Origin: Candidatus Heimdallarchaeota archaeon
GTDB taxonomy: Archaea; Asgardarchaeota; Heimdallarchaeia; Hodarchaeales; Hodarchaeaceae
Length of the DNA stretch: 64,000 nt
Direction: 5' to 3'
NCBI GenBank assembly: GCA_011364965.1
Contig: RDOB01000003.1
Coordinates: 567,822 to 631,821 of the forward strand
Shown: in pieces, positions 55,790 through 63,840 of the stretch
Layout: each line of letters begins with the position of its first letter
Position numbering within the stretch: the stretch's first letter is position 1
Notes under the pieces: generated by a model
Told to the model about the DNA's origin: nothing
What the model saw: the letters and a program-made list of their open reading frames with translations, nothing else
Database searches by the model: none
Position numbers and translations under genes: made by a program

Positions 55790-56107
55790 TTACGTTTCAA
55801 TTTTTTCAATAGTGAAAACCACGGGTCTCATACCATCCGTACAGCACACATAAACCTTTTGTTCTCTCCAATCTTTCCCCGCACCTAACGCTAATGTAGA
55901 AACGTCCTTATAGATGTCATACCATGCCCATTCACAAAAGTCTTTGGGTTTCTTCATCTCTTCTACTAGGAATTCTTGTCCATCTTCAAACAAAGAACAG
56001 ACCGATATGACTTTCCCGGAAGGACTCGTCATCTCCTGTCCAAATACTTCTTCAGGCTTAAAACGCCTAACAACTGAAACCTTGAGTTTTGTCACCTGTA
56101 GTACCAT
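55790..56107 (-). CDS. TIGR04076-like small protein (paralogue)
   Basis: A 105-residue protein, nearly co-linear with the previous one: CSLFEDGQEFLVEEM, FCEWAWYDIYKDV and CTDGMRPVVFTIEKI. Tandem duplication. The 124-base gap between them contains no gene. Confidence 0.62.
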   Translation of the reverse strand: MVLQVTKLKVSVVRRFKPEEVFGQEMTSPSGKVISVCSLFEDGQEFLVEEMKKPKDFCEWAWYDIYKDVSTLALGAGKDWREQKVYVCCTDGMRPVVFTIEKIET

Positions 56108-56418
56108 CTTTAAATTCGATTCTTTAACAATAAATATTGATTTAGTGAAATTTCTCTAGTTCAAAACTCTTTATCTGTATAATAAACTTTTAGCTTCAGG
56201 CAAAAGAGCGTAGGTTGACTAAACGAAAATTTTGTTGCCATTGTCGATTCATTCTGAGCTATGATAGTTGATCAAAAAACAACGACTCTCCATTTAGTCA
56301 TATCCACAATGACCCTTAATTGGATTGATGAAACTATTAATTATCAACTTTCCTAACAACCCCATTGCTCCCCACAACTTTACATATAACGAATTGATAA
56401 AGATTTATAATCAAACAT

Positions 56419-56452
56419 CGTTGGTTATACGACATCCATCTAAACAATATTA
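56419..56452 (+). repeat. CGTTGGT border element j (type C-like)
   Basis: CGTTGGTTATACGACATCC then ATCTAAACAATATT. Lies 135 bases before the LRR gene start. Confidence 0.55.
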
Positions 56453-56553
56453 TTATTCATTATATACATATTAATATTATTTCCATTCCTTCCCGTTCAC
56501 GACTATTGAAGGGAGCAAAAAACTTCTATAGTAAAATGATGAGGAGAAACCAA

Positions 56554-57636
56554 ATGACAGCAGAAAAAAACTTTCGAGGAACCTATCTTCCAGAGAAAGA
56601 ATTTAGCTTGCTAAGAAACATAGAATTAAAAATTGAGAGACCGATATTTAGAAGAAAGAATAAGCGATCAGAACTAGATATATCACATGATACAAGAACT
56701 TATTTTGACATAGATTGGACAAAGGTAACAGCACTGAGTATATTTAACACGAAAATGTCATTTCTACCTGAAGAAATATTTGAACTTCTTAACCTAGAAG
56801 AACTGGAATTGAGTTGTAACCATATCACATCGTTACCAGAAGCAATCGCCAAGTTGACAAACCTCCAAAAACTGGATTTGAGTTATAATCAGCTCACATC
56901 GTTACCAGAAGCAATAGCTAAGTTGACAAACCTCCAAAAACTGAATTTGAGTGGTAATCAGCTCATATCGTTCCCAGAGCCAATAGTCAAGTTGACAAAC
57001 CTAAAAACTCTATATTTGGGTGGTAATCAGCTCACATCGTTCCCAGAAGCAATAACAAAATTGACAGAATTAAAAACTCTATATTTGGGTGGTAATCAGC
57101 TCACATCGTTCCCAGAACCAATAACCAAATTGACAAACCTACAAGAATTGAATTTGGATTCTACTCCATTAATATCGTTCCCAGACACAATAACAAAGTT
57201 AACAAATCTAAAATCTCTACTTTTGGGTGATAATCAGCTCACATCGTTCCCAGACACAATAACCAAATTAAAAAACCTACAAGAATTGGATTTGAGATGT
57301 AACCAGCTCACATCATTACCAAATACAATAGCCAAATTGAAAGACCTACAAAAACTGGATTTGAGTTATAATCAGCTCACATCGTTCCCAGAACCAATAA
57401 CCAAATTAGTAAACCTAAAAACTCTCAATTTAACTAGTAACCAGCTAACAACATTACCAAAAACAATAACTAAATTGAAAAACCTAGAAAAACTTATTTT
57501 GAATCAAAACCAGCTCAAATCGTTACCAAAGTCAATAGACAAACTAAATCACTTAGAAGAACTTATTTTGTATAATAATTATGGTTGTAATTTAAAAAAC
57601 CAATCAGAGAGAGTAAAAAAGATATTGAAAATTTGA
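56554..57636 (+). CDS. Leucine-rich repeat protein
   Basis: A 360-residue protein of about 12 LRRs of exactly 23 residues (LDLSYNQLTSLPEAIAKLTN). Consensus is xLxxLxLxxNQLTSLPxxI, the bacterial/ROCO-like LRR class, but no Roc GTPase or kinase follows. No signal peptide. ATG 56554 is chosen since GGAGA lies seven bases upstream; the frame extends to a TTG at 56506. The 69-base DNA units are close to identical, so repeat number can change by recombination. Stands alone between border elements j and k. Confidence 0.88.
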   Translation: MTAEKNFRGTYLPEKEFSLLRNIELKIERPIFRRKNKRSELDISHDTRTYFDIDWTKVTALSIFNTKMSFLPEEIFELLNLEELELSCNHITSLPEAIAKLTNLQKLDLSYNQLTSLPEAIAKLTNLQKLNLSGNQLISFPEPIVKLTNLKTLYLGGNQLTSFPEAITKLTELKTLYLGGNQLTSFPEPITKLTNLQELNLDSTPLISFPDTITKLTNLKSLLLGDNQLTSFPDTITKLKNLQELDLRCNQLTSLPNTIAKLKDLQKLDLSYNQLTSFPEPITKLVNLKTLNLTSNQLTTLPKTITKLKNLEKLILNQNQLKSLPKSIDKLNHLEELILYNNYGCNLKNQSERVKKILKI

Positions 57637-57792
57637 TAATCAGTTTTATTTAACAATATTCTAGCCCTATCCTCAATTATTTACTTCTCCTTTTTCAATA
57701 AATCCTTAATATAAACGCTAGAATTCCAACTTTTCTATTCACTTACCTATTGTGTAATTGTCTTTATATCAATAATTATTATGAATCATTTT

Positions 57793-57825
57793 CGTTGGTA
57801 TTACACCCGAACCTCCGTATATTCC
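57793..57825 (+). repeat. CGTTGGT border element k (type A)
   Basis: CGTTGGTATTACACCCGAACC then TCCGTATATTCC; opens a 949-base toxin-antitoxin module that ends at element l. Confidence 0.7.
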
Positions 57826-57886
57826 ATTTCTTTTAGATTACAAATTTTCTGAATGAAGATAAAAAGGAATCTAATTAAGGGGTTAC

Positions 57887-58345
57887 TTAATCGATATCTT
57901 TTTTGGCCCATTCCACCAAATCATCACTAAGATACAGATCAGTTTGTAATTTTTCCAAATATTCTTGATAGCTGTCTCTTGTTTGAATTATTTTTTGAGT
58001 GTAAAGAAGTTTTAATAAACCTAGGGTTCCGATAACTAAGATACCCCTCTTTTTTGCTATTTTCCTTAGTGCCAAGTCATCTGTTGCTATCATTGAGTTC
58101 TTTTCAATGGCAAGTGATATTAATGATATGTCAGTTGTACTAATACTCAAAGATTCTGCCTTAGTTTTATGGGATGGAACCTCTATATTTATCCAAGAAG
58201 GAATCTTAGTTTTTATCCATTTTTTTGAAAACTCTTCAATAACATCGGGTGTGGTGGCATAAGTCAGATTTAGCTGGTGGAGTTGTTCTAACAATTCAAG
58301 ATATGTGAAACTGCTTAAGACACTCGTGTCTAAAATAAGCATCAA
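57887..58345 (-). CDS. PIN-domain toxin
   Basis: A 152-residue PIN-like RNase: ILDTSVLSSF (Asp 6), PDVIEEF (Glu), STTDISLISLA (Asp) and IATDDLALRK (Asp), matching the four acidic sites. Paired with the UPF0175 gene, from which it is separated by one base. A second, deletion-fused copy lies at 63431-63630. Confidence 0.82.
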   Translation of the reverse strand: MMLILDTSVLSSFTYLELLEQLHQLNLTYATTPDVIEEFSKKWIKTKIPSWINIEVPSHKTKAESLSISTTDISLISLAIEKNSMIATDDLALRKIAKKRGILVIGTLGLLKLLYTQKIIQTRDSYQEYLEKLQTDLYLSDDLVEWAKKDID

Positions 58346-58346
58346 A

Positions 58347-58622
58347 TCACTTCAAAAGGTTCTTAGCGGCTTGAAATTCTTCTTCAGCTTCTTTTGATGA
58401 AGTTGGACCTCCTGATCTAATTAAACGACGTTTACGAAATTCATCTAAGAACTTGTCCACCTTCAAACCTGCAAGTTCAGCAGATTTTGATAGACTAATT
58501 TTTCCTTGTTGATAAAGTTCAAAAAGAATAAGTAAATGATTTTGGTGTTCCAGATCCTCTTTGGATAATCCTGATAACTCAAGTAATTGGCGTGAAACCT
58601 TAATCGATATTTCTTCAGTCAT
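58347..58622 (-). CDS. UPF0175-family antitoxin
   Basis: A 91-residue protein: the central part QGKISLSKSAELAGLKVDKF is the UPF0175 helix-turn-helix, followed by a short toxin-binding tail. Usual upstream partner of PIN toxins in archaea. Confidence 0.82.
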   Translation of the reverse strand: MTEEISIKVSRQLLELSGLSKEDLEHQNHLLILFELYQQGKISLSKSAELAGLKVDKFLDEFRKRRLIRSGGPTSSKEAEEEFQAAKNLLK

Positions 58623-58741
58623 TATACTCGACCTTATAGAAACATAGCTTGATTTTAATTAATATTATCTATTAAATTAAGTTTCCTATTCCTGATCTGA
58701 ATGAATTTTTATTCCCATAAAAAATTTTTTTAGGAAGATAT

Positions 58742-58777
58742 CGTTGGTAGTACATACGCACCTCCGTACAAAAAATT
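58742..58777 (+). repeat. CGTTGGT border element l (type A)
   Basis: CGTTGGTAGTACATACGCACC then TCCGTACAAAAAATT, preceded by TTTTTTTAGGAAGATAT as in elements b and g. Confidence 0.7.
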
Positions 58778-58892
58778 ATTTGCAAAATTGAATCTATCTT
58801 GTCTTTTTCAACTAAATTTTCTCTGAAGGTTCAATGAAAATAAAAATAAGGGTAATTTCCTATTATAATTAGATTCATAGAGGAATGGAATT

Positions 58893-59110
58893 TTGACCTT
58901 AGGCTTCAAAGACTTGATGAATGAACTTAATCAACTTAAGACCAATAAGAAAAACTTAAAGGGGATGTTGAGCTCTTAAAGGTAAATTTTCAATCTTTTG
59001 GATATTCTAAGGAAGATACATTGGTTATAAATGAGGAACTTCAGGAAATTCAACAAAGTAAAGATCTAGTTAATGCTGGTATCTTTGAAGAATTTGAAGA
59101 GCTGAAATAG
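58893..59110 (+). pseudogene. Frameshifted small coiled-coil protein gene
   Basis: GAGGA then a TTG start gives TLGFKDLMNELNQLKTNK; a shift of one frame near 58950 continues as KGDVELLKVNFQSFGYSKED to FEEFEELK and TAG. Together about 70 residues of helical, probably coiled-coil protein. No family known. Confidence 0.45.
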
Positions 59111-59197
59111 CTTGACGTACAAGATATTATTATACCGTTAAAACGCAAATAATGGAATTTAAAAAGCAATTCCTATATTTAATGAAGGAAGACAATA

Positions 59198-60382
59198 TTA
59201 TACATCATCATTCACTCTCAACTCATAAATTATTGAACCTATAAGTATCATACTAACAATTATTCCAAAATTGAGAGGTAAGAAGAACCAAATTGGAATT
59301 AAGATAATCATTTGGAAAAAAAGAACCTTAATACTAAACATAAGGTTGGTTTTTCTCAATATATAGACAGTAGCACTTATTAATATAAATAAGCTAATGG
59401 GAATCTCATACAACCAAAGAAAATTGGGTGAATGGAAAATAAAAATGATTCTAGGACTAATTGTAAGAATAATTGTAACCAAAGCGGTAAAATATGGGCT
59501 TTCCTGATTCTTTACAAGATGAACTAGAACGGAATAATCATTATAAACGGGATATTCTTTCAATGTATCATATAAAACCAGAAGAATGAGGATGAACAAA
59601 CTCATGATGATTAGTGAACCAAGTAATACTGAATACCCCCAAAGCAGACTTAATGTATTAGATCCATATTGATAAGGATTGTGGTAATCCTTTATAAGGA
59701 AAGTAATGAAAAATAGGGAGAATATGAAAGAAAACGCGCTTACAAGTATAATCAGAAACAATCGCTTTATTGAATCAATAGATCTATATAAATAACCAGT
59801 AAACAACAAAAAGCAAAGAACAAGCGTCAGAGGAAACCTGTAAAAAACCCAGAAGTTCATGAGTGGATTAAAGACTGTATAGAGAAAGAATGAAACCTCA
59901 TTGAATATAAAAAGATCTGTAACAGAATCAATAATCCTCAGAAAAATATAAGGGAGTTCTCTAAAAGGCATATCGTCGGGGATAAGTCTAATGACATTAT
60001 AACCTTCTTTTGAGACGAAATACATAATTGCTGGAATAGTCCACAATGCAAAGTATGTCATCAAGACTCCCAATAGAGTTGACATGATCTTTCTGTTATA
60101 GGCCGCAAAAACCTTTTTTAATTTTCGTACTACCGTAAATCCATCTTTTAATTCTATTAATTTATATTTTCCTATCAAGGATTTAGCAATTTCCTCTGGA
60201 GATTCCAAATTGGTAATGAATTGAAGTTTTAATTCTTTCTCTGGTATATCTGAATACTCCAACTTGAAATCACTCCATTCCTCAAATAAGTTTGTACGCA
60301 AGTCTTCCAAAAGCCTTAAATCACCCTTTAGCTTTATAATCTCAACCTTAACTTGGTTTAAATAAGCTTCAATGCTTTCCAT
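59198..60382 (-). CDS. HAAS (DUF1700)-like membrane protein
   Basis: A 394-residue protein: residues 1-75 form a helical HAAS-like module (LEDLRTNLFEEWSDFKLEYS and ESPEEIAKSLIGKY); the rest has nine or ten membrane helices in pairs with charged loops. HAAS proteins are regularly encoded after PadR regulators and may anchor signals at the membrane. Here it starts 12 bases after a PadR gene. Confidence 0.7.
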   Translation of the reverse strand: MESIEAYLNQVKVEIIKLKGDLRLLEDLRTNLFEEWSDFKLEYSDIPEKELKLQFITNLESPEEIAKSLIGKYKLIELKDGFTVVRKLKKVFAAYNRKIMSTLLGVLMTYFALWTIPAIMYFVSKEGYNVIRLIPDDMPFRELPYIFLRIIDSVTDLFIFNEVSFFLYTVFNPLMNFWVFYRFPLTLVLCFLLFTGYLYRSIDSIKRLFLIILVSAFSFIFSLFFITFLIKDYHNPYQYGSNTLSLLWGYSVLLGSLIIMSLFILILLVLYDTLKEYPVYNDYSVLVHLVKNQESPYFTALVTIILTISPRIIFIFHSPNFLWLYEIPISLFILISATVYILRKTNLMFSIKVLFFQMIILIPIWFFLPLNFGIIVSMILIGSIIYELRVNDDV

Positions 60383-60394
60383 TCTAATATCCTC

Positions 60395-60766
60395 CTACGA
60401 CGATTTTTCCAGATTTTTAAATGCCACACGGCTTGTATCTATGAGATTATCCCAAAAATCAGACATTTCTGATAGGATTTGTCTTCCCTTGTTAGTTATT
60501 GAGTAATAACGACGTTTATCTTCCATTTTGGAATCAACAAGAAAATATTTCTCTTCAAAATTTCTTAATATCGTGTAAAGTGTGCTGTAGTTAACTTCAA
60601 TGTCTCTATTCGTTATTTCAGAAAGTTTTTTCTTAATTTTATAACCCCAAGTCATTTCATCATGGTTAATGATTGTTAAAATCAAAATCGCGGTTAAAGA
60701 ACCTTTAGCATCTTTCTCAAGACGAGTCAAATATGATGAAGATACATCTACACTTGAAGGAGTCAT
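60395..60766 (-). CDS. PadR-family transcriptional regulator
   Basis: A 123-residue PadR winged helix (LTAILILTIINHDEMTWGYK, then NYSTLYTILRNFEEKYFL and RRYYSITNKGRQIL) with a C-terminal helix. Operon with the HAAS-like membrane protein; likely represses it. Confidence 0.88.
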   Translation of the reverse strand: MTPSSVDVSSSYLTRLEKDAKGSLTAILILTIINHDEMTWGYKIKKKLSEITNRDIEVNYSTLYTILRNFEEKYFLVDSKMEDKRRYYSITNKGRQILSEMSDFWDNLIDTSRVAFKNLEKSS

Positions 60767-61046
60767 ATACTATTTCACACTTCTATATATCAAACAATGA
60801 CTATATCATACTTCGACTTATTTATACTTTTTCATCTCTCAATAACCCAATCTTCAATCAATACCTGTTCACACAAAAAGGGATTTTATCTACAAGAGAT
60901 AGAGTATGTCTTGTCTTGCATGGACTAACATGAATTAAGATAAACAAAACGATTTATTGACAATAAAGAATATGCAAGATTCTTCAAATCTTTAAAAGAC
61001 AGTTCTTAACATATGCTATTTGGTTGTGCGAAAGTTTGACATTACA
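60767..61046. other. Intergenic, nothing recognised
   Basis: Upstream region of the PadR gene; A+T-rich with TATA-like tracts (TTTATAC near 60820), no supported gene. Confidence 0.35.
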
Positions 61047-61458
61047 CGTTGGTTATCCGACATAAAGACAACAGAGAGCGAAGAGAGGGCAAGGGGAAAC
61101 AGGAAAAAAAATCTAGAAGCATAAATGTTAGAAATTCACGAAAACCAGTACATAAAGGAGCACTCCAATAACTCAGCGACCTCCCATCCCCCCACCAGAT
61201 GCAAAACGAGCGGAGACCCTCAAGAGGAACGGAAAAGAATAAAATCAACCATTAAGCAGTGACTACTTGGTACTAGTGGCAACGCATATCATTGAGATCA
61301 TTCATTTTAGCAACCAATCCCTCCCGCTCAAGATAACGTAAGGTTTCCTGGACAATACTATGACAATAGGGGCGCCTAGTAGATATCTTAGTGATACACA
61401 TCTGGGTACCACGTAATAAGATTTGATAAACAGGACAGGCAGAAGGAGGAAAAGGCAA
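61047..61458 (-). repeat. Winged-helix repeat copy 2 with border element m
   Basis: The most complete copy. Minus strand: GGAGGG, TTG start at 61458, MPFPPSACPVYQILLRGTQM, then CITKISTRRPYCHSIVQETL and RYLEREGLVAKMNDLNDM, a small winged helix-turn-helix. An in-frame TAG precedes the last residues YQVVTA. Downstream (61047-61251) is a conserved tail with CTCCGCTCGTTTTGC and GGGGGGATGGGAGG, ending CTCTGTTGTC...ATAACCAACG. The region 61459-61726 up to the DUF433 gene shows nothing more. Confidence 0.7.
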
Positions 61459-61726
61459 AACCCTCCTGCAATTGGATGAATCTTCACGAACAGCATTTAA
61501 TTCGTTAATTTAGTCAAAAAAGGTACATCATACCCCAACTCAATTTCCTTAAGAAGTCGATTTAGCGCTTGATTCATCATTTTAAGGTCTAGAGTAGAAT
61601 AGGAACCAGAAAAAAAATCCCAATATATTTGATTATCCAGAATCAAAAATGAAAAGGCTTAATATAAAAGAAAAATTTCTATTTAAACAGAATAAGCACT
61701 CTGAGAAGTCGATTGAAGGTTCAAAA

Positions 61727-61966
61727 ATGCCTTTAGAATGGAAAGAACAAATATCTTCAAACATCAATATTTGTCATGGGAAGGTTTGTATCAAAGGGAC
61801 CCGAGTCATGGTTTCTGTTATTCTTGATTGCGTAGCAGAAGGAATGGGGGAAGAAGAAATACTCAAAGAGTATCCATCACTCAAGAAAGGGGATGTGAAT
61901 ATCGCGCTAATGTATGGAGCTTCTTTAGCCAGAGGAGAAATCATTCCCTTAACAATGGAAAGTTGA
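61727..61966 (+). CDS. DUF433 antitoxin
   Basis: A 79-residue DUF433 protein: NICHGKVCIKGTRVMVSVIL and YPSLKKGDVNIALMYGA. ATG 61727 preferred, with GAAGG about nine bases upstream; the frame is open to ATG 61649. Nine bases before its DUF5615 partner. Confidence 0.85.
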   Translation: MPLEWKEQISSNINICHGKVCIKGTRVMVSVILDCVAEGMGEEEILKEYPSLKKGDVNIALMYGASLARGEIIPLTMES

Positions 61967-61975
61967 GGGGTATCA

Positions 61976-62341
61976 ATGAAGTTCAAAATAGATGAGACTT
62001 CTCCGTTCTCAGTCAAAACACTTTTAGAGTCAACGGGAAATCATGAAGTTGACAGTTTATATCACGAAGGGAAAATAGGTATTGAAGATAAAGATTTACT
62101 TCAGTCATGTTTAAAAGAAGAACGAATTCTAATCACTTTAGACAATGACTTTAGTAATGACATTCTACATCCAAGAGGAACGGTCTACGGAATAATTCTA
62201 TTAAGACCAGAAACTCAGGGGAAAAGAGCTTTTTTAGACTTGTTTGAGGAGTTTCTAAATAAATTTAAACTTGAGGATGTTGTAAATAAAGTAGTGATTG
62301 TAGAAGCTCATCAAATTATGGTACGATGGGACTGCATCTGA
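61976..62341 (+). CDS. DUF5615 PIN-like toxin
   Basis: A 121-residue protein: MKFKIDETSP, GIEDKDLLQSCLKEERILIT then LDNDFSN, and YGIILLRPETQGK. These are the acidic PIN-like motifs of DUF5615 (VapC45/Mut7-C-like) toxins. Intact, in contrast to the amber-interrupted relative at 30914-31303. Confidence 0.85.
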   Translation: MKFKIDETSPFSVKTLLESTGNHEVDSLYHEGKIGIEDKDLLQSCLKEERILITLDNDFSNDILHPRGTVYGIILLRPETQGKRAFLDLFEEFLNKFKLEDVVNKVVIVEAHQIMVRWDCI

Positions 62342-62344
62342 GTT

Positions 62345-62640
62345 AGATAATTAATCAGGTATTAGAGAGTAAGGGGAGACAGGGAAAAAGATCTAGATGC
62401 ACAAATGCTAGAAATTCAGGAAAAACAATCTATAATGGAACTACCCAATAATCCAGCCACTTCCCACCCTCTAGCACAGACAAAACGAGCGGAGACACTC
62501 AAGAGGAATGGAGAAGAAAAAATCAATACATTAAGCAGTAACGACCTGGTAGTAGTGGCGAAGCATATCATTGAGATCATTGGATTTTCCACTAAGCCCT
62601 CGCGCTCAAGAAAACGTAAAGCTTCCTGGGTAAATTATCA
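62345..62640 (-). repeat. Winged-helix repeat copy 3, 5'-truncated
   Basis: Minus strand: EALRFLEREGLV, a one-base shift, then NDLNDMLRHYYQVVTA and TAA at 62531, followed by the conserved tail (TCTCCGCTCGTTTTG, GAGGGTGGGAAGTGG). The CGTTGGT end is missing; the tail stops after TCCCCTTACTCTCT. Confidence 0.65.
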
Positions 62641-62646
62641 GCCATT

Positions 62647-63066
62647 CTACCAGAGAACTTCTATTTCCTTGCTTTTAATTATCTCTTCATCTTTTGTAAT
62701 TAAGTTAACCACTCCTTCCTGGAGACATGTTGAAACAATCATACGATCATGTAGTCCCTTTATATTACTATCCAAAAAGTGTTTCCATCCATCTTTTGTT
62801 AAATCAACAATACTGAAAATTGGACTTTGGTAGATTACATCCAAGATATAATTAACTTTTTCTCTAGGAATTAGTATCCCAAAGATATTTCTTTCTTTTA
62901 GAATTGTATATATTGACTCTCCGATAACAATAGAAGGAACGATCATTCTAGCTTCATTAGATTCTGCCTTACTGAAAATTAAATCTCCATCTTTTCCTAA
63001 TTTATTTACAAAATAAGATAATAAAGCAACTGAATCAACACCATAAATTTCGTCATCAATCGTCAT
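62647..63066 (-). CDS. vapC: PIN-domain toxin
   Basis: A 139-residue PIN-like toxin: IYGVDSVALLSYF (Asp), PSIVIGESIYTIL (Glu), GLHDRMIVSTC (Asp) and ITKDEEII (Asp). ATG 63066 overlaps the antitoxin stop by 11 bases, the usual coupling; the open frame extends to 63114. Confidence 0.82.
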   Translation of the reverse strand: MTIDDEIYGVDSVALLSYFVNKLGKDGDLIFSKAESNEARMIVPSIVIGESIYTILKERNIFGILIPREKVNYILDVIYQSPIFSIVDLTKDGWKHFLDSNIKGLHDRMIVSTCLQEGVVNLITKDEEIIKSKEIEVLW

Positions 63067-63301
63067 CAAGAGACCATTCCTTTCTAATACTTGTAATTTC
63101 TTTTTGTATTTCATCTGGTGTTACTTCAGCCTTTAATATACCCCGTAAACTTCTAACGTTCTCTACTACTGGTTTTATAAGAACTCCGTCTTCAGACTTA
63201 ACAAAGAATACCTTTTTTCCAGGTTTTAAATTCAATTCATCCCGTAATTTTCTCGGTATAGTTATTTGACCTTTTTTTGTAATGATGCTTTCGTCTGACA
63301 A
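63056..63301 (-). CDS. AbrB-type antitoxin
   Basis: An 81-residue AbrB protein: IITKKGQITIPRKLRDELN, KVFFVKSEDGVLIKPV, acidic tail EWSLDDD. TTG at 63301 is chosen because CAGGTGGA precedes it; upstream codons belong to unrelated remnant DNA. Confidence 0.82.
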   Translation of the reverse strand: MSDESIITKKGQITIPRKLRDELNLKPGKKVFFVKSEDGVLIKPVVENVRSLRGILKAEVTPDEIQKEITSIRKEWSLDDD

Positions 63302-63364
63302 AAAATCCACCTGTATGAATAAAAGTATTACATATATAAAAAATTTTTGATAATAGGTCTTTTC

Positions 63365-63430
63365 TTCCAACGAACAACTGGTAGGGAACCTGTTGTATAT
63401 ACTCTATATAACCCAGTACAATACACAAAT
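63365..63430 (-). pseudogene. ICMT C-terminal remnant
   Basis: Minus strand reads LGYIEYIQQVPYQL, matching PGYIEYMQQVPYRL at the end of the methyltransferase at 42110-42805. About 20 codons remain. Confidence 0.6.
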
Positions 63431-63630
63431 CATTACTAAGATACAGATCAGTTTGACCAAAAAGAAGGAGTAAGTGATTTTGATGCTCAAGATCCTCGGG
63501 AGATAACCCTGATAACTCAAACAACTAGCGGGAAATTTAAATTGAGATTTCTTCGGTCATGATACTCTACTTGACAGCAATGTTGGATGATTTTCATAAG
63601 CATTATCCAGTACATTAAGTTTCTTATTTC
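63431..63630 (-). pseudogene. Deletion-fused UPF0175/PIN remnant
   Basis: The end of the PIN gene (as at 57918-57946, TDLYLSDDL) joins the start of its UPF0175 partner (as at 58531-58622, LSGLSPEDLEHQNHLLLLF) with the roughly 0.6 kb between removed; the upstream flank to 63630 also matches 58640-58690. So a second copy of the element-k module once stood here. Confidence 0.75.
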
Positions 63631-63651
63631 TTTTCTTTTTGAAGAGGATCC

Positions 63652-63840
63652 TTATACAGAACCAATTACTCTGCGACCTCCCCTCCCCCCAGCAGATGCA
63701 AAACGAGTGGAGGTACTCGAACTGAACAGAAAAGAGAAAAAATAACCATTAAGCAGTGACGACCTGATAGTAGTGGCGAGGCATATCATAAAGATCATTG
63801 GACTTCTCCGCAAATCCCTCGCGCTCAAGAAAACGAAAGT
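63652..63840 (-). repeat. Winged-helix repeat copy 4, truncated
   Basis: Minus strand: FLEREGFAEKSNDLYDM then PRHYYQVVTA and TAA (63749), plus the G-rich tail GGGGGGAGGGGAGGTC to about 63652. Truncated at both ends. 63841-64000 shows nothing recognisable. Confidence 0.65.

Noticed and set aside
30857..58777. CRISPR array
   Set aside because: The repeats are hundreds to thousands of bases apart, diverged, and separated by genes; no regular spacers.
30857..61080. Border elements as classical integron attC sites
   Set aside because: attC needs GTTRRRY paired with RYYYAAC; here the core is GTTGGT(A/T), with T at a purine position, and no complementary ACCAAC box lies upstream. No integrase is in the window.
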